This document shows, piece after piece, positions 8,159 through 14,936 of a stretch of DNA of 39,253 nucleotides; position 1 is the first letter of the stretch; the number at the start of each line of letters is the position of its first letter. Made by a program: the position numbers and the translations under genes. The notes under the pieces were generated by a model. That model had not been told where the DNA came from and made no database searches. It saw nothing but the letters and a program-made list of their open reading frames with translations. This DNA is from Pseudomonadota bacterium (GTDB lineage Bacteria; Pseudomonadota; Gammaproteobacteria; Burkholderiales; Rhodocyclaceae). Where the stretch lies: positions 1-39,253 of the forward strand of contig JAFEDK010000040.1 in NCBI GenBank assembly GCA_018241665.1, given 5' to 3'.

Positions 8159-9151
8159 TCACACGCCGGACTTGCGTACGCGGGTGCGCAAGATGCCGAT
8201 GCCATCGACCTCCAGTTCGACCACGTCGTCAGGCTTGAGGAAGCGCAACTGCTCCAGCCCGCAGCCGTTGCCGACGGTGCCGGAACCCAGGACCTCGCCC
8301 GGATACAGGGTTTCAGAGCGGGAAATATGGGCAATCACGTCCTCGAACTGCCAGCGCATCTCGCGGGTATTACCCCGGCCCCACTCCTCGCCATTGACGC
8401 GGGCGATCATGTTCAGGTCGTAGGGGTCGCCGAGTTCATCAGCAGTGACCAGGCACGGGCCCATCACGTTGCCTGTGTCGAAGTCCTTGCTCTTGGCCGG
8501 GCCAAGCATCCCAACCATCTCGATGGCCTGGGCGTCGCGGGCACTCATGTCGTTGAAAATGGTGAAGCCGACGATGTGCTCACGCGCCTTGTCGCGGGGA
8601 ATATCCTTCCCCTTCCTGCCGATGTAGCAGGCCAGTTCCAGCTCAAAATCCATGACCTTGCTGTAGGTTGGCCAGATCACGTCGTCGTCAGCACCGATCA
8701 CCGCAAAGCGGTTGCCCTTGTAGTAGATAGGTTGGCGGTTGAAGGTGCCGATAACCCGGTCGTCGGCGCGTGTGTTCATGGCCTTCAGCGCAGCTTCCGG
8801 GTCGGGCTCGCGGGCCACTCGCATTCGGCGAGCCGCAGCAAAACTCTGGCGCAGATGCAACTCGAAACAGGAACAGTCGCGGATTTGCGGCGGCGGCTGG
8901 ATCGGGGCACACAGGTGCACGTCGGCACGGGCAAGTACTGCACTGGCAGGAGCCGCCGCCACCAGGGCCCGAGCTGCATCGAGGGCGCCCTCGCCCGCCT
9001 CCACCAGTGCCAGGACGCTGGCAAACGCAGTCCGGACGCTGCCATTGCGGGCTTCGTTGGCAACCTGAAGGTCGAGTACCAACTGGTCCTTTTCGATCAG
9101 GGCTCCCGCTCGCTGGAAGCCGCGAGCATCAAGATAAGTAACGAGTCTCAT
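8159..9151 (-). CDS. Fumarylacetoacetate hydrolase (FAH) family protein
   Basis: A 330-residue protein. The C-terminal FAH catalytic domain has its metal ligands in DFELE (Asp168, Glu170, Glu172), followed by FTIFNDMSARD and KSKDFDTGNVMGP. The N-terminal ~85 residues form the usual smaller domain. Members hydrolyse C-C bonds of acylpyruvates or act as hydratases or decarboxylases after ring cleavage. Start supported by GGAG 5 nt before the ATG. It lies between an SDR and dioxygenase alpha, 106 nt before the latter. A second, shorter FAH protein follows the extradiol dioxygenase at 15884; the two differ strongly, so they probably act on different intermediates. Confidence 0.92.
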   Translation of the reverse strand: MRLVTYLDARGFQRAGALIEKDQLVLDLQVANEARNGSVRTAFASVLALVEAGEGALDAARALVAAAPASAVLARADVHLCAPIQPPPQIRDCSCFELHLRQSFAAARRMRVAREPDPEAALKAMNTRADDRVIGTFNRQPIYYKGNRFAVIGADDDVIWPTYSKVMDFELELACYIGRKGKDIPRDKAREHIVGFTIFNDMSARDAQAIEMVGMLGPAKSKDFDTGNVMGPCLVTADELGDPYDLNMIARVNGEEWGRGNTREMRWQFEDVIAHISRSETLYPGEVLGSGTVGNGCGLEQLRFLKPDDVVELEVDGIGILRTRVRKSGV

Positions 9152-9202
9152 GGGTGCTCCGTCAGGGGCGTTTTATCGTTCTCGGGAAATGAGCGCCGAT
9201 TT

Positions 9203-9901
9203 TCAGACGCGGCCGCTAACCGGAATTAGCGCGCCGCTGACCGCAGAGGCCTCTTCCGACAGCAGGAACACGATCACAGAAGCAAGCGCATCGGCACTGA
9301 CCCAGCGGGTGGGGTCGGCATCAGGCATATCTGCGCGGTTGGCAGGGGTATCGATGATGCTCGGCAAAACCGCATTGACGGTTACACCCTTGTCCTTAAG
9401 TTCTTCGGCGAGGGCTTCGGTGAGTCGTGCGACCCCGGCCTTCGAGGCGGCATAGGCGCCCATCCCCGCAGCAGCCTTGACAGCGCCGAGAGCGCCCACG
9501 TTCACCAGTCGTCCGGAGCCCCTGGCCAGCAGGTAAGGCAACGCGGCCTGGGAGGCGATCACGGCGGTGCGCAGGTTCATGCCATACATGCGATCCCAGG
9601 ATTCGACGCAGCCGCTCGCCAGCGTTTCCCAAAGGAAGCCGCCCGCCACGTTGACCAGCGCATCGATGCTGCCCAGAGTCTCGGCTATACGGCCAAAGGC
9701 CTTGCTGGCTGACTCGGGACTCCCCAGATCCACTTCGCCAAGCGCCAGTTCAACACACGGTAATGAGCTAGCCGGAACGGGAGCACGATCAATGAGGGCC
9801 ACCCGGGCGCCCTCCTTCACCAGCCTCGTCGCCAGCGCACTCCCGAGGAAGCCGAAGCCTCCGGTAACGACGATCGTACGGCCGGTAAGGGTTTGAGTCA
9901 T
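9203..9901 (-). CDS. SDR family oxidoreductase with altered active site
   Basis: A 232-residue short-chain dehydrogenase-like protein. The cofactor motif TGGFGFLG is at residues 13-20 and NVAG at 84-87. Tyr150 and Lys154 (YAASK) are present, but the position 13 residues before the Tyr, normally the catalytic Ser, is Ala137 in the stretch VGALGA. A similar change is known in dihydropteridine-reductase-like SDRs, so the protein may still be active with a special substrate or act as an isomerase. It is the first gene of the dioxygenase operon, directly after the divergent control region, with AAGGAT 5 nt before the ATG. A role as dihydrodiol dehydrogenase or on a later intermediate is possible. 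Confidence 0.88.
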   Translation of the reverse strand: MTQTLTGRTIVVTGGFGFLGSALATRLVKEGARVALIDRAPVPASSLPCVELALGEVDLGSPESASKAFGRIAETLGSIDALVNVAGGFLWETLASGCVESWDRMYGMNLRTAVIASQAALPYLLARGSGRLVNVGALGAVKAAAGMGAYAASKAGVARLTEALAEELKDKGVTVNAVLPSIIDTPANRADMPDADPTRWVSADALASVIVFLLSEEASAVSGALIPVSGRV

Positions 9902-9975
9902 GGTTGATCCTTGGTATGCGGTTACGGGGAAATCGCTTCTGGAATACCGAAAAATCCGGCTTCAATGGAAAACTT

Positions 9976-10000
9976 TAGACAGATTTTGAAGTTCTGTCTA
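9976..10000. promoter_or_regulatory. Perfect inverted repeat in divergent control region
   Basis: Arms TAGACAGA (9976-9983) and TCTGTCTA (9993-10000) match perfectly over 8 bp with a 9-nt spacer. It lies in the 158-bp AT-richer gap between the dioxygenase operon (-) and the DUF35-thiolase operon (+). This is where a shared operator for both operons would be. The IclR protein encoded at 12775 is the nearest candidate to bind it; a TetR- or LysR-type protein is also possible. Confidence 0.65.
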
Positions 10001-10059
10001 TATGCTAGTGCTAGAATCTAATTCCGTAGCCAGAAAACAACTTCCGGATTCCAAGAACC

Positions 10060-10458
10060 ATGGCCCGCAAGCTTCCAGCACTGAACCCCGACAACATTGC
10101 GTTCTGGCAGGGTGGAAAGACCGGCTCGCTAAACATCCACCATTGCAGCTGCTGCCGGCGCTACTTCCATCCGCCGGCCCCGATCTGCCCCCACTGTTTG
10201 AGCCAGGATGTGGCACCCCGCCCGGTCAGCGGACGGGGAAGGGTGATCAGCTACACGATCAACCATCAGCGCTGGCAGGCCGCGCTCGAGGTGCCCTATG
10301 TGGTGGCCATCGTGGAACTGGAAGAGCAGATGGGCCTACGCCTCGTGAGCAACATCGTCGGGATGCCGGCTGACGAAGTCCGCATCGACCTGCCAGTGAG
10401 AGTCACCTTCAGCCAGATCGAGGATGTCTGGCTACCATTTTTCGAGAGGGACGCATGA
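10060..10458 (+). CDS. DUF35 zinc-ribbon/OB-fold protein, thiolase partner
   Basis: A 132-residue protein with an N-terminal zinc ribbon (Cys29, Cys32, Cys43, Cys46) and a C-terminal OB fold, the DUF35 layout. Such proteins bind acyl-CoA and pair with thiolase-fold proteins. In cholesterol side-chain degradation the ChsH2 DUF35 domain forms an aldolase with Ltp2. Its stop overlaps the start of the thiolase-like gene by 4 nt (ATGA), which fits a 1:1 complex. It is the first gene of the plus-strand operon behind the divergent control region; no strong ribosome binding site is seen. Confidence 0.93.
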   Translation: MARKLPALNPDNIAFWQGGKTGSLNIHHCSCCRRYFHPPAPICPHCLSQDVAPRPVSGRGRVISYTINHQRWQAALEVPYVVAIVELEEQMGLRLVSNIVGMPADEVRIDLPVRVTFSQIEDVWLPFFERDA

Positions 10459-11648
10459 TGTTCGACCGCCTGTTTGAGAAGGACGTGGCGATCAGTGGCG
10501 TCGGCCAGTCGGAAGTCGGCCGCCCGTCCAGCCTGTCTGCTATGAAGCTGACCCTCGATGCCACCCTGGAAGCCATCGCCGATGCCGGCCTGACCCGTGA
10601 CGACATCGACGGCGTGGCCTGCTGGCCTGGCGATAACAACAATGGTGACGCCTTCTCGCCGGTGGGGCCGAATGCGCTGATCAGTACCCTGGGTCTCAAG
10701 GTCAACTGGTTTGGTGGTGGCTACGAGGGCCCCGGCCCCCTGGCCGGCCTGATCAATGGTGCGATGGCCATCGCTACTGGCCTGTGCAAGCATGTGCTGG
10801 TTTTCCGGACTATCACGGAAGCCAGCCGGCGCCAGACCGACAAGACCGCCAGCGCCCTTTCCAACAAGACCATTGGCCGCGACAGCAGCTTCTTCTGGCA
10901 GTGGTACACGCCATTCAACGTACTGTCGGGCATCAACCTGATGGCCATGTACGCTCAGCGCCACTTCCACGACTACGGCACGCGGCCAGAACAGCTGGCC
11001 CAGATTGCCATGACCTGCCGCGCCAACGCAGCCCTCAACCCAAAGGCGGTTTACCGCACGCCCATGGGGCTCGACGACTACATGGCCTCGCGGATGATCT
11101 CGACGCCTCTGCGCATGCTCGACTGTGATGTGCACTGCGATGCATCGACGGCCATCGTGCTGTCGCGCATCGATGCGGCCCGGGGAGGCCCAAATCCGCC
11201 AATCCGCCTCGAGGCGATTGGCGCAGCCCTTCACCAGCCCTGGTCCTGGGATCAGATCGATCTGACCGCCATGGTCACCGGCGAGGTCGCCCACATGATG
11301 TGGTCGCGCACCGACCTGAAGCCCTCCGATCTGGGCTCCGCGCAGCTCTACGACGGCTTTTCCATTCTGACCATGATCTGGCTCGAAGCCCTTGGCCTCT
11401 GCCCGGTGGGCGAAGGCGGACGCTTCATCGAAGGTGGTGGGAACATCGCCCGCGACGGCCTCATCCCCATCAACACCAACGGTGGCCAGTTGTCCGGTGG
11501 GCGCACCCACGGGCTCGGCTACGTCCACGAAGCCTGCAACCAGTTGTGGGGCCGCGCCGGCGAGCGCCAGCTCAAACCCCACCACGCCTCAGTGGTGGCC
11601 GCTGGCGGCGGCCCCTTGGGGGGGAGCGTGCTGCTGGTCCGGGAGTAA
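10455..11648 (+). CDS. Thiolase-fold protein (SCP-x/Ltp2-like), likely aldolase
   Basis: A 397-residue protein of the SCP-x/Ltp2/DitF-like branch of the thiolase superfamily. It starts with the DVAISGVGQSEVGR block and ends with INTNGGQLSGGRTHG and AGGGPLGGS. At the place where biosynthetic or degradative thiolases carry the nucleophilic Cys, the sequence reads GGGYEGPGPLAG, with no Cys. This fits the retro-aldolases of the Ltp2 type, which use other residues and need a DUF35 partner. That partner overlaps it by 4 nt upstream. A role in cleaving a beta-hydroxyacyl-CoA side chain or ring fragment is inferred. True thiolase activity seems unlikely. Confidence 0.88.
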   Translation: MMFDRLFEKDVAISGVGQSEVGRPSSLSAMKLTLDATLEAIADAGLTRDDIDGVACWPGDNNNGDAFSPVGPNALISTLGLKVNWFGGGYEGPGPLAGLINGAMAIATGLCKHVLVFRTITEASRRQTDKTASALSNKTIGRDSSFFWQWYTPFNVLSGINLMAMYAQRHFHDYGTRPEQLAQIAMTCRANAALNPKAVYRTPMGLDDYMASRMISTPLRMLDCDVHCDASTAIVLSRIDAARGGPNPPIRLEAIGAALHQPWSWDQIDLTAMVTGEVAHMMWSRTDLKPSDLGSAQLYDGFSILTMIWLEALGLCPVGEGGRFIEGGGNIARDGLIPINTNGGQLSGGRTHGLGYVHEACNQLWGRAGERQLKPHHASVVAAGGGPLGGSVLLVRE

Positions 11649-11682
11649 GCTCCGCGCCCCTTATGCCTTGAAAGGAAAGCCC

Positions 11683-12543
11683 ATGGAAAAGTTGCTTGTC
11701 CACCTGTTTGCCCTGGTGCTCGGCTGCACCCTCGTCTCCGGCTCTGGCGCGGCTCCGCCGCCAGCAACCCGCAGCGAGATCGATGCGGGACGCGCCCGGG
11801 CCTTGCTGACCCGTGCCGTAGAGCATTACCGAAGCGCCGGCGACACGGCCCTCGCCGAGTTCGGCCGCCAGGGGCGATACATTGACAAGGAACTCTACGT
11901 CTATGTTCTCGACGCCGACGGCACCATGCTCACAAGCGGAGGATCATCGGCATCCCTGATCGGCCGTAATGTGAGCGCCATGCGCGATGCGACCGGAAAA
12001 CCCTTTTTTGCAGAGATCCTGGAAATTGCCAAGACCCGCGGCAGCGGCCAGGTGGAATATCGCTGGCTGAACTGGGTGGACAACTCCCTTCAGCGAAAGC
12101 AGGCTTTTTTCCAGCGGGTAGATGAACGCATTCTGGCTGTCGGTTATTACCTGCCCCGTACCAGCCCTGCTCAGGCCCGAGCCTTCCTGGATCAGGCGGC
12201 GGCAGCCCTGAAGGCAGCGCCGGACGAAGCCATCAAGGAGTTTAACCGCCTCGGCGGACGTTTCGTGCAGGACGATCTCTACGTCTTCGTGATCAACATG
12301 AAGAACGGCCACTTTATCGCCCACGGCGCCCAGCCGCGCCTGATCGGCACCGACGGCCTGGAGCTGAAGGATACCTCCGGCCAGCCCATCATCCGCAACA
12401 TCCTGGCGATGGCTAAAACCCAGAAGCAGGGCGAACTCGACTACCAGTGGCCGAACCCGGTGACCAGACGTACCGAGCAAAAAAGAACCCTTTTCCAGGT
12501 CGTTGGCCCCCACATCGTCGCGGTGGGTTACTACAACCAGTAA
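11683..12543 (+). CDS. Exported double-cache protein
   Basis: A 286-residue protein with a signal peptide (about residues 1-23) and no other membrane segment. The mature part is two copies of one cache-type module. The first has ELYVYVLDADG ... LIGRN ... GQVEYRW ... ILAVGYY (about 55-160) and the second DLYVFVINMKNG ... LIGTD ... GELDYQW ... IVAVGYY (about 200-286). Cache domains bind small ligands as extracytoplasmic sensor parts of chemoreceptors and kinases, but here no output domain is attached. The start at 11683 has AAAGGAAAG upstream. It ends the DUF35-thiolase operon and is followed by a strong terminator. It may be a periplasmic binder that hands substrate to a sensor or transporter; this is inference. 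Confidence 0.85.
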   Translation: MEKLLVHLFALVLGCTLVSGSGAAPPPATRSEIDAGRARALLTRAVEHYRSAGDTALAEFGRQGRYIDKELYVYVLDADGTMLTSGGSSASLIGRNVSAMRDATGKPFFAEILEIAKTRGSGQVEYRWLNWVDNSLQRKQAFFQRVDERILAVGYYLPRTSPAQARAFLDQAAAALKAAPDEAIKEFNRLGGRFVQDDLYVFVINMKNGHFIAHGAQPRLIGTDGLELKDTSGQPIIRNILAMAKTQKQGELDYQWPNPVTRRTEQKRTLFQVVGPHIVAVGYYNQ

Positions 12544-12628
12544 ACCACCCCAACCACCTCCCTCAGCCCGAGCCCGCTTCCAGCAGCACGGGCGGCCAGC
12601 CCCCTCGGTCGCCCATCTCGGGCCCTTC

Positions 12629-12654
12629 AACCCGCTTCGGCGGGTTTCTTTTTT
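12629..12654 (+). terminator. Rho-independent terminator of the DUF35-thiolase-cache operon
   Basis: Stem AACCCGC (12629-12635) / GCGGGTT (12640-12646) with a TTCG tetraloop, followed by T, C and six T. A textbook terminator, 85 nt after the cache gene stop. It separates this operon from the IclR gene. Confidence 0.92.
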
Positions 12655-12697
12655 GACGCGCTCCGTATCCAGTTCGAAGTGAAGAAACTCTTGCTGC

Positions 12698-12713
12698 GAG
12701 AATATAAATTCTC
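12698..12713. promoter_or_regulatory. Palindrome upstream of the IclR gene
   Basis: Arms GAGAAT (12698-12703) and ATTCTC (12708-12713) flank the 4-nt spacer ATAA. It lies about 60 bp before the IclR start, in an AT-rich stretch that also offers a possible -10 element just downstream. IclR proteins often bind short palindromes and repress their own gene, so this is a candidate autoregulatory site. Confidence 0.5.
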
Positions 12714-12774
12714 CATATAGAATGCATGGGCAATTCAGATCGGATCCTCCAACCTGCTCACCCAGTCCATCACC

Positions 12775-13608
12775 ATGAAAACAGATCCAAGCGACAGCAT
12801 CGCCGACAAGCCTGCTCCGGAGGATGACGGTAGCAATCCGGAGAACAACAACCGGGTGGGGAACAGCGTGATGGTCAAGCCCATCATCAACGCCATCCGT
12901 ATACTTCGTCACCTCACCGAAACCGGAACGCCGGAGCGAGCCGCGGATCTTGCCAGGCTCCTGTCCATCAACCCAAGCACCTGTTTCAATATCCTGCGCA
13001 CTCTGGTCGCCGAGGACATCGTGGACTTCGACCGGCGCGCCAAGACATACACGGCCGGACTGGGACTGGCCAAACTGGTGGGCAACATGGTGACCGAAGG
13101 TCAGCGCCTTGAAGCGGCCCGCCCCCTGATGCAAGAGTTCGCCGCCCGCTTCGGTGTGACTGTGACCCTCTGGCGACGCATGGGCACCGACCGCATCGTC
13201 CTCGTCAATTCGGAAACCAGCCCTGCCGACCTGCGCATTGACATGGCCACAGGCCAGCGCCTGCCCATGCTGATGGGGGCCAGCGGACGCCTGTTCGCGT
13301 CTCGGCTCGACCTCGACGACCCCGAACTCCGAGCCGTTTTCGACAAGATCCGCTGGGCCCGCCCCCTCTCCTTCGAGACCTACCTGCAGGAAGTGGAACA
13401 GTGCCGCCAGCAGGGCTGGTCCCTGGACGACGGCTATTTCTCGGCCGGCATCATGGTTATCGCCGCCCCCGTGTGCGACCGTAATGACAATATCGCCTAC
13501 ACCGTATCGGCTGTGATGTTCCGCGGGCAGTACGACGAAGCGGGTATCGAAACCGTCGGCCGGGAGATCAAGGAGTTGGGTCAGAAACTTGCAGCCATGC
13601 TGTTCTGA
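12775..13608 (+). CDS. IclR family transcriptional regulator
   Basis: A 277-residue regulator with an acidic N-terminal extension (about 30 residues), a winged helix (about 36-98, core ERAADLARLLSINPSTCFNILRTL) and the IclR effector-binding domain (about 105-277). IclR proteins often control aromatic and terpenoid catabolism as activators or repressors; the dit diterpenoid clusters also have one. It lies alone between two terminator-bounded catabolic operons. Inverted repeats at 9976-10000, 12698-12713, 13648-13679 and 36477-36497 are candidate targets. No clear ribosome binding site precedes the ATG at 12775, so a shorter start near Met33 cannot be excluded. Confidence 0.93.
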   Translation: MKTDPSDSIADKPAPEDDGSNPENNNRVGNSVMVKPIINAIRILRHLTETGTPERAADLARLLSINPSTCFNILRTLVAEDIVDFDRRAKTYTAGLGLAKLVGNMVTEGQRLEAARPLMQEFAARFGVTVTLWRRMGTDRIVLVNSETSPADLRIDMATGQRLPMLMGASGRLFASRLDLDDPELRAVFDKIRWARPLSFETYLQEVEQCRQQGWSLDDGYFSAGIMVIAAPVCDRNDNIAYTVSAVMFRGQYDEAGIETVGREIKELGQKLAAMLF

Positions 13609-13647
13609 GCCATTCAGGCCAGGATCAAAACATCCTGCAAAATAGTG

Positions 13648-13679
13648 ACACTTTTTTGTTTTCTGTGCATAATAAGTGT
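13648..13679. promoter_or_regulatory. Inverted repeat upstream of ferredoxin operon
   Basis: Half-sites ACACTT (13648-13653) and AAGTGT (13674-13679) face each other across 20 nt in the 110-bp gap after the IclR gene. The first arm continues as ACACTTTTTTG, identical to part of the repeat at 36478. The region 13647-13669 also resembles 9978-10000 (GACA, TTTT and TTCTGT at the same spacing). It is a candidate operator and promoter for the ferredoxin-to-MFS operon. Confidence 0.45.
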
Positions 13680-13718
13680 GGCGGCTTCAAGCTGCATTCG
13701 AATGTGAGGAGACAAAAA

Positions 13719-13955
13719 ATGAACACCCCCGAAACCACTGGCAAGGCTCTCCACCGCGTCTTTGCCGAACGCAGCAAATGTTGCGGCTACGGGCTCTGCG
13801 CCGCGATTTGCCCGGAAGTCTATAAGCTCGACGCCGACGGCCTTGTGTACCTTGAAAGCGAGTTCGTCCCGGCCGGAATGGAAGAGTCTGCGTCTGAGGG
13901 GGCAGTTGCCTGCCCAGCCGAAGCTCTGCGTGTCGAAGCCCCCACAGGTACCTGA
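13719..13955 (+). CDS. 3Fe-4S/4Fe-4S single-cluster ferredoxin
   Basis: A 78-residue ferredoxin. Cluster residues are Cys21, Cys27, Cys31-Pro and the distant Cys65-Pro. The second Cys of the usual C-x2-C-x2-C-x3-CP motif is replaced by Tyr24, which points to a [3Fe-4S] cluster or a [4Fe-4S] cluster with a non-Cys ligand; Cys22 next to Cys21 is an extra. Ferredoxins of this sort serve bacterial P450s and the diterpenoid dioxygenase DitA (DitA3). The start at 13719 has GAGGAG 8 nt upstream. As first gene of the operon with the dihydrodiol-type SDR and the extradiol dioxygenase, it is the best candidate for the electron donor of the dioxygenase encoded 6-8 kb away. Confidence 0.92.
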   Translation: MNTPETTGKALHRVFAERSKCCGYGLCAAICPEVYKLDADGLVYLESEFVPAGMEESASEGAVACPAEALRVEAPTGT

Positions 13956-14085
13956 CTCCCCTCCCATCACCAGTAAGCGTTCCGGCAGACTCGGCCAAGC
14001 GGGCGCGCACGCGCCAGCTCTGTTCGTCGAGGGACCATTGACTGTCCGGACAACCGCACATTGGTATCCATTCAGGGGACTCCCC

Positions 14086-14844
14086 ATGGCACGACTTGCA
14101 GGCAAGCTTGCGCTTATCACCGGCACGGGCGGCGGACAGGGGCGCGAAGCGGCTCTGCGCTTCGCCCGAGAAGGGGCTACCGTCGTCGGTTGCGACGTGG
14201 ACGCCCAAGGTCATCAGGCCACCCGTGAACTGCTCCGAGCCGAAGGCTTCGAGCTCCACGGCCTGGCGCCCGTCGACCTCGGCAATCCGGAACAGGCCCG
14301 TCAGTGGGTGGAAGTCGCCGTCGCCGCCCACGGCCGCATCGACATTCTCTATAACAACGCTTCAGCCGCCCGTTTCGGCTTGGTCGGCGAGTTCTCCATC
14401 GAGGACTGGCACTACACCATCCGCAATGAACTTGACCTGATTTTCTTCACCACCAAGTACGCCTGGCCGCATCTCGCAAAAAGCAGGGGCGTGGTGATCA
14501 ACATCGCGTCGACGGCCGCCTGGGGCGGGTCGCGAGTAGCCGGCATCTCGGCCCATTCGGCGGCCAAGGGCGGCGTGGTTTCCTTCACCCGCCAGCTCGC
14601 CATCGAAGGCGCCCCCCTCGGCATCCGCGCGGTCAGCATTAGCCCAGGCTTTGTGATCACTCCGGGTACCGCAGCTTTCGTCGAAGACCCGAAGATTCGT
14701 GCCGCGCTGCTCGACGGCGTGCCGATGGATCGTCCGGGCCAGCCCGAAGAGGTCGTTGCACTGGCCCTTTTCGTAGCCTCCAGCGAAGCGTCCTTCATGA
14801 CCGGCTCGGATCTGGTCATCGACGGCGGCTTGCTGGCTCATTGA
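14086..14844 (+). CDS. SDR family dehydrogenase with His in place of Tyr
   Basis: A 252-residue short-chain dehydrogenase-like protein. The cofactor motif TGTGGGQG is at residues 12-19, NNAS at 90-93, and the C-terminal IDGG is present. In place of the YxxxK active-site motif it has His157-Ser-Ala-Ala-Lys161, and the nearest Ser (142) is 15 rather than 13 residues before it. I recall this HSAAK variant in other SDRs, so it may mark a subfamily rather than a defect. Context (ferredoxin before, extradiol dioxygenase after) suggests the cis-dihydrodiol dehydrogenase step, equivalent in place to DitB. Start chosen at 14086, which gives normal SDR length. Confidence 0.88.
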   Translation: MARLAGKLALITGTGGGQGREAALRFAREGATVVGCDVDAQGHQATRELLRAEGFELHGLAPVDLGNPEQARQWVEVAVAAHGRIDILYNNASAARFGLVGEFSIEDWHYTIRNELDLIFFTTKYAWPHLAKSRGVVINIASTAAWGGSRVAGISAHSAAKGGVVSFTRQLAIEGAPLGIRAVSISPGFVITPGTAAFVEDPKIRAALLDGVPMDRPGQPEEVVALALFVASSEASFMTGSDLVIDGGLLAH

Positions 14845-14857
14845 CGACACACGCAGA

Positions 14858-14877
14858 AGGCCCTCCCAGAGGGGCCT
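14858..14877 (+). terminator. Intercistronic hairpin, attenuator-like
   Basis: Arms AGGCCCTC (14858-14865) and GAGGGGCCT (14869-14877) pair with one bulged G and a CCA loop, followed by CTTAATAAAG. It lies between the SDR and the extradiol dioxygenase genes. Without a real T tract it may only reduce read-through or stabilise mRNA ends. Confidence 0.4.
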
Positions 14878-14936
14878 CTTAATAAAGACGACCCAACGGT
14901 TGATTCCACACCAAACGCACACAAGGGGAAACGCAC

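Noticed and set aside
8053-8334. N-terminal extension of dioxygenase alpha up to 8334
   Set aside because: It would overlap the FAH gene by over 170 nt, lies outside the usual family length, and the TTG at 8052 has a good ribosome binding site.
7997-9229. A 410-codon plus-strand frame opposite dioxygenase alpha and FAH
   Set aside because: It overlaps two strongly supported genes on the other strand and shows no protein family features.
10296-11585. A 429-codon minus-strand frame opposite the thiolase-like gene
   Set aside because: It is a shadow of the DUF35 and thiolase-like genes, without its own ribosome binding site or motif.
11944-13134. A 396-codon minus-strand frame across the cache gene, terminator and IclR start
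   Set aside because: It runs through a textbook terminator and two real genes on the plus strand.
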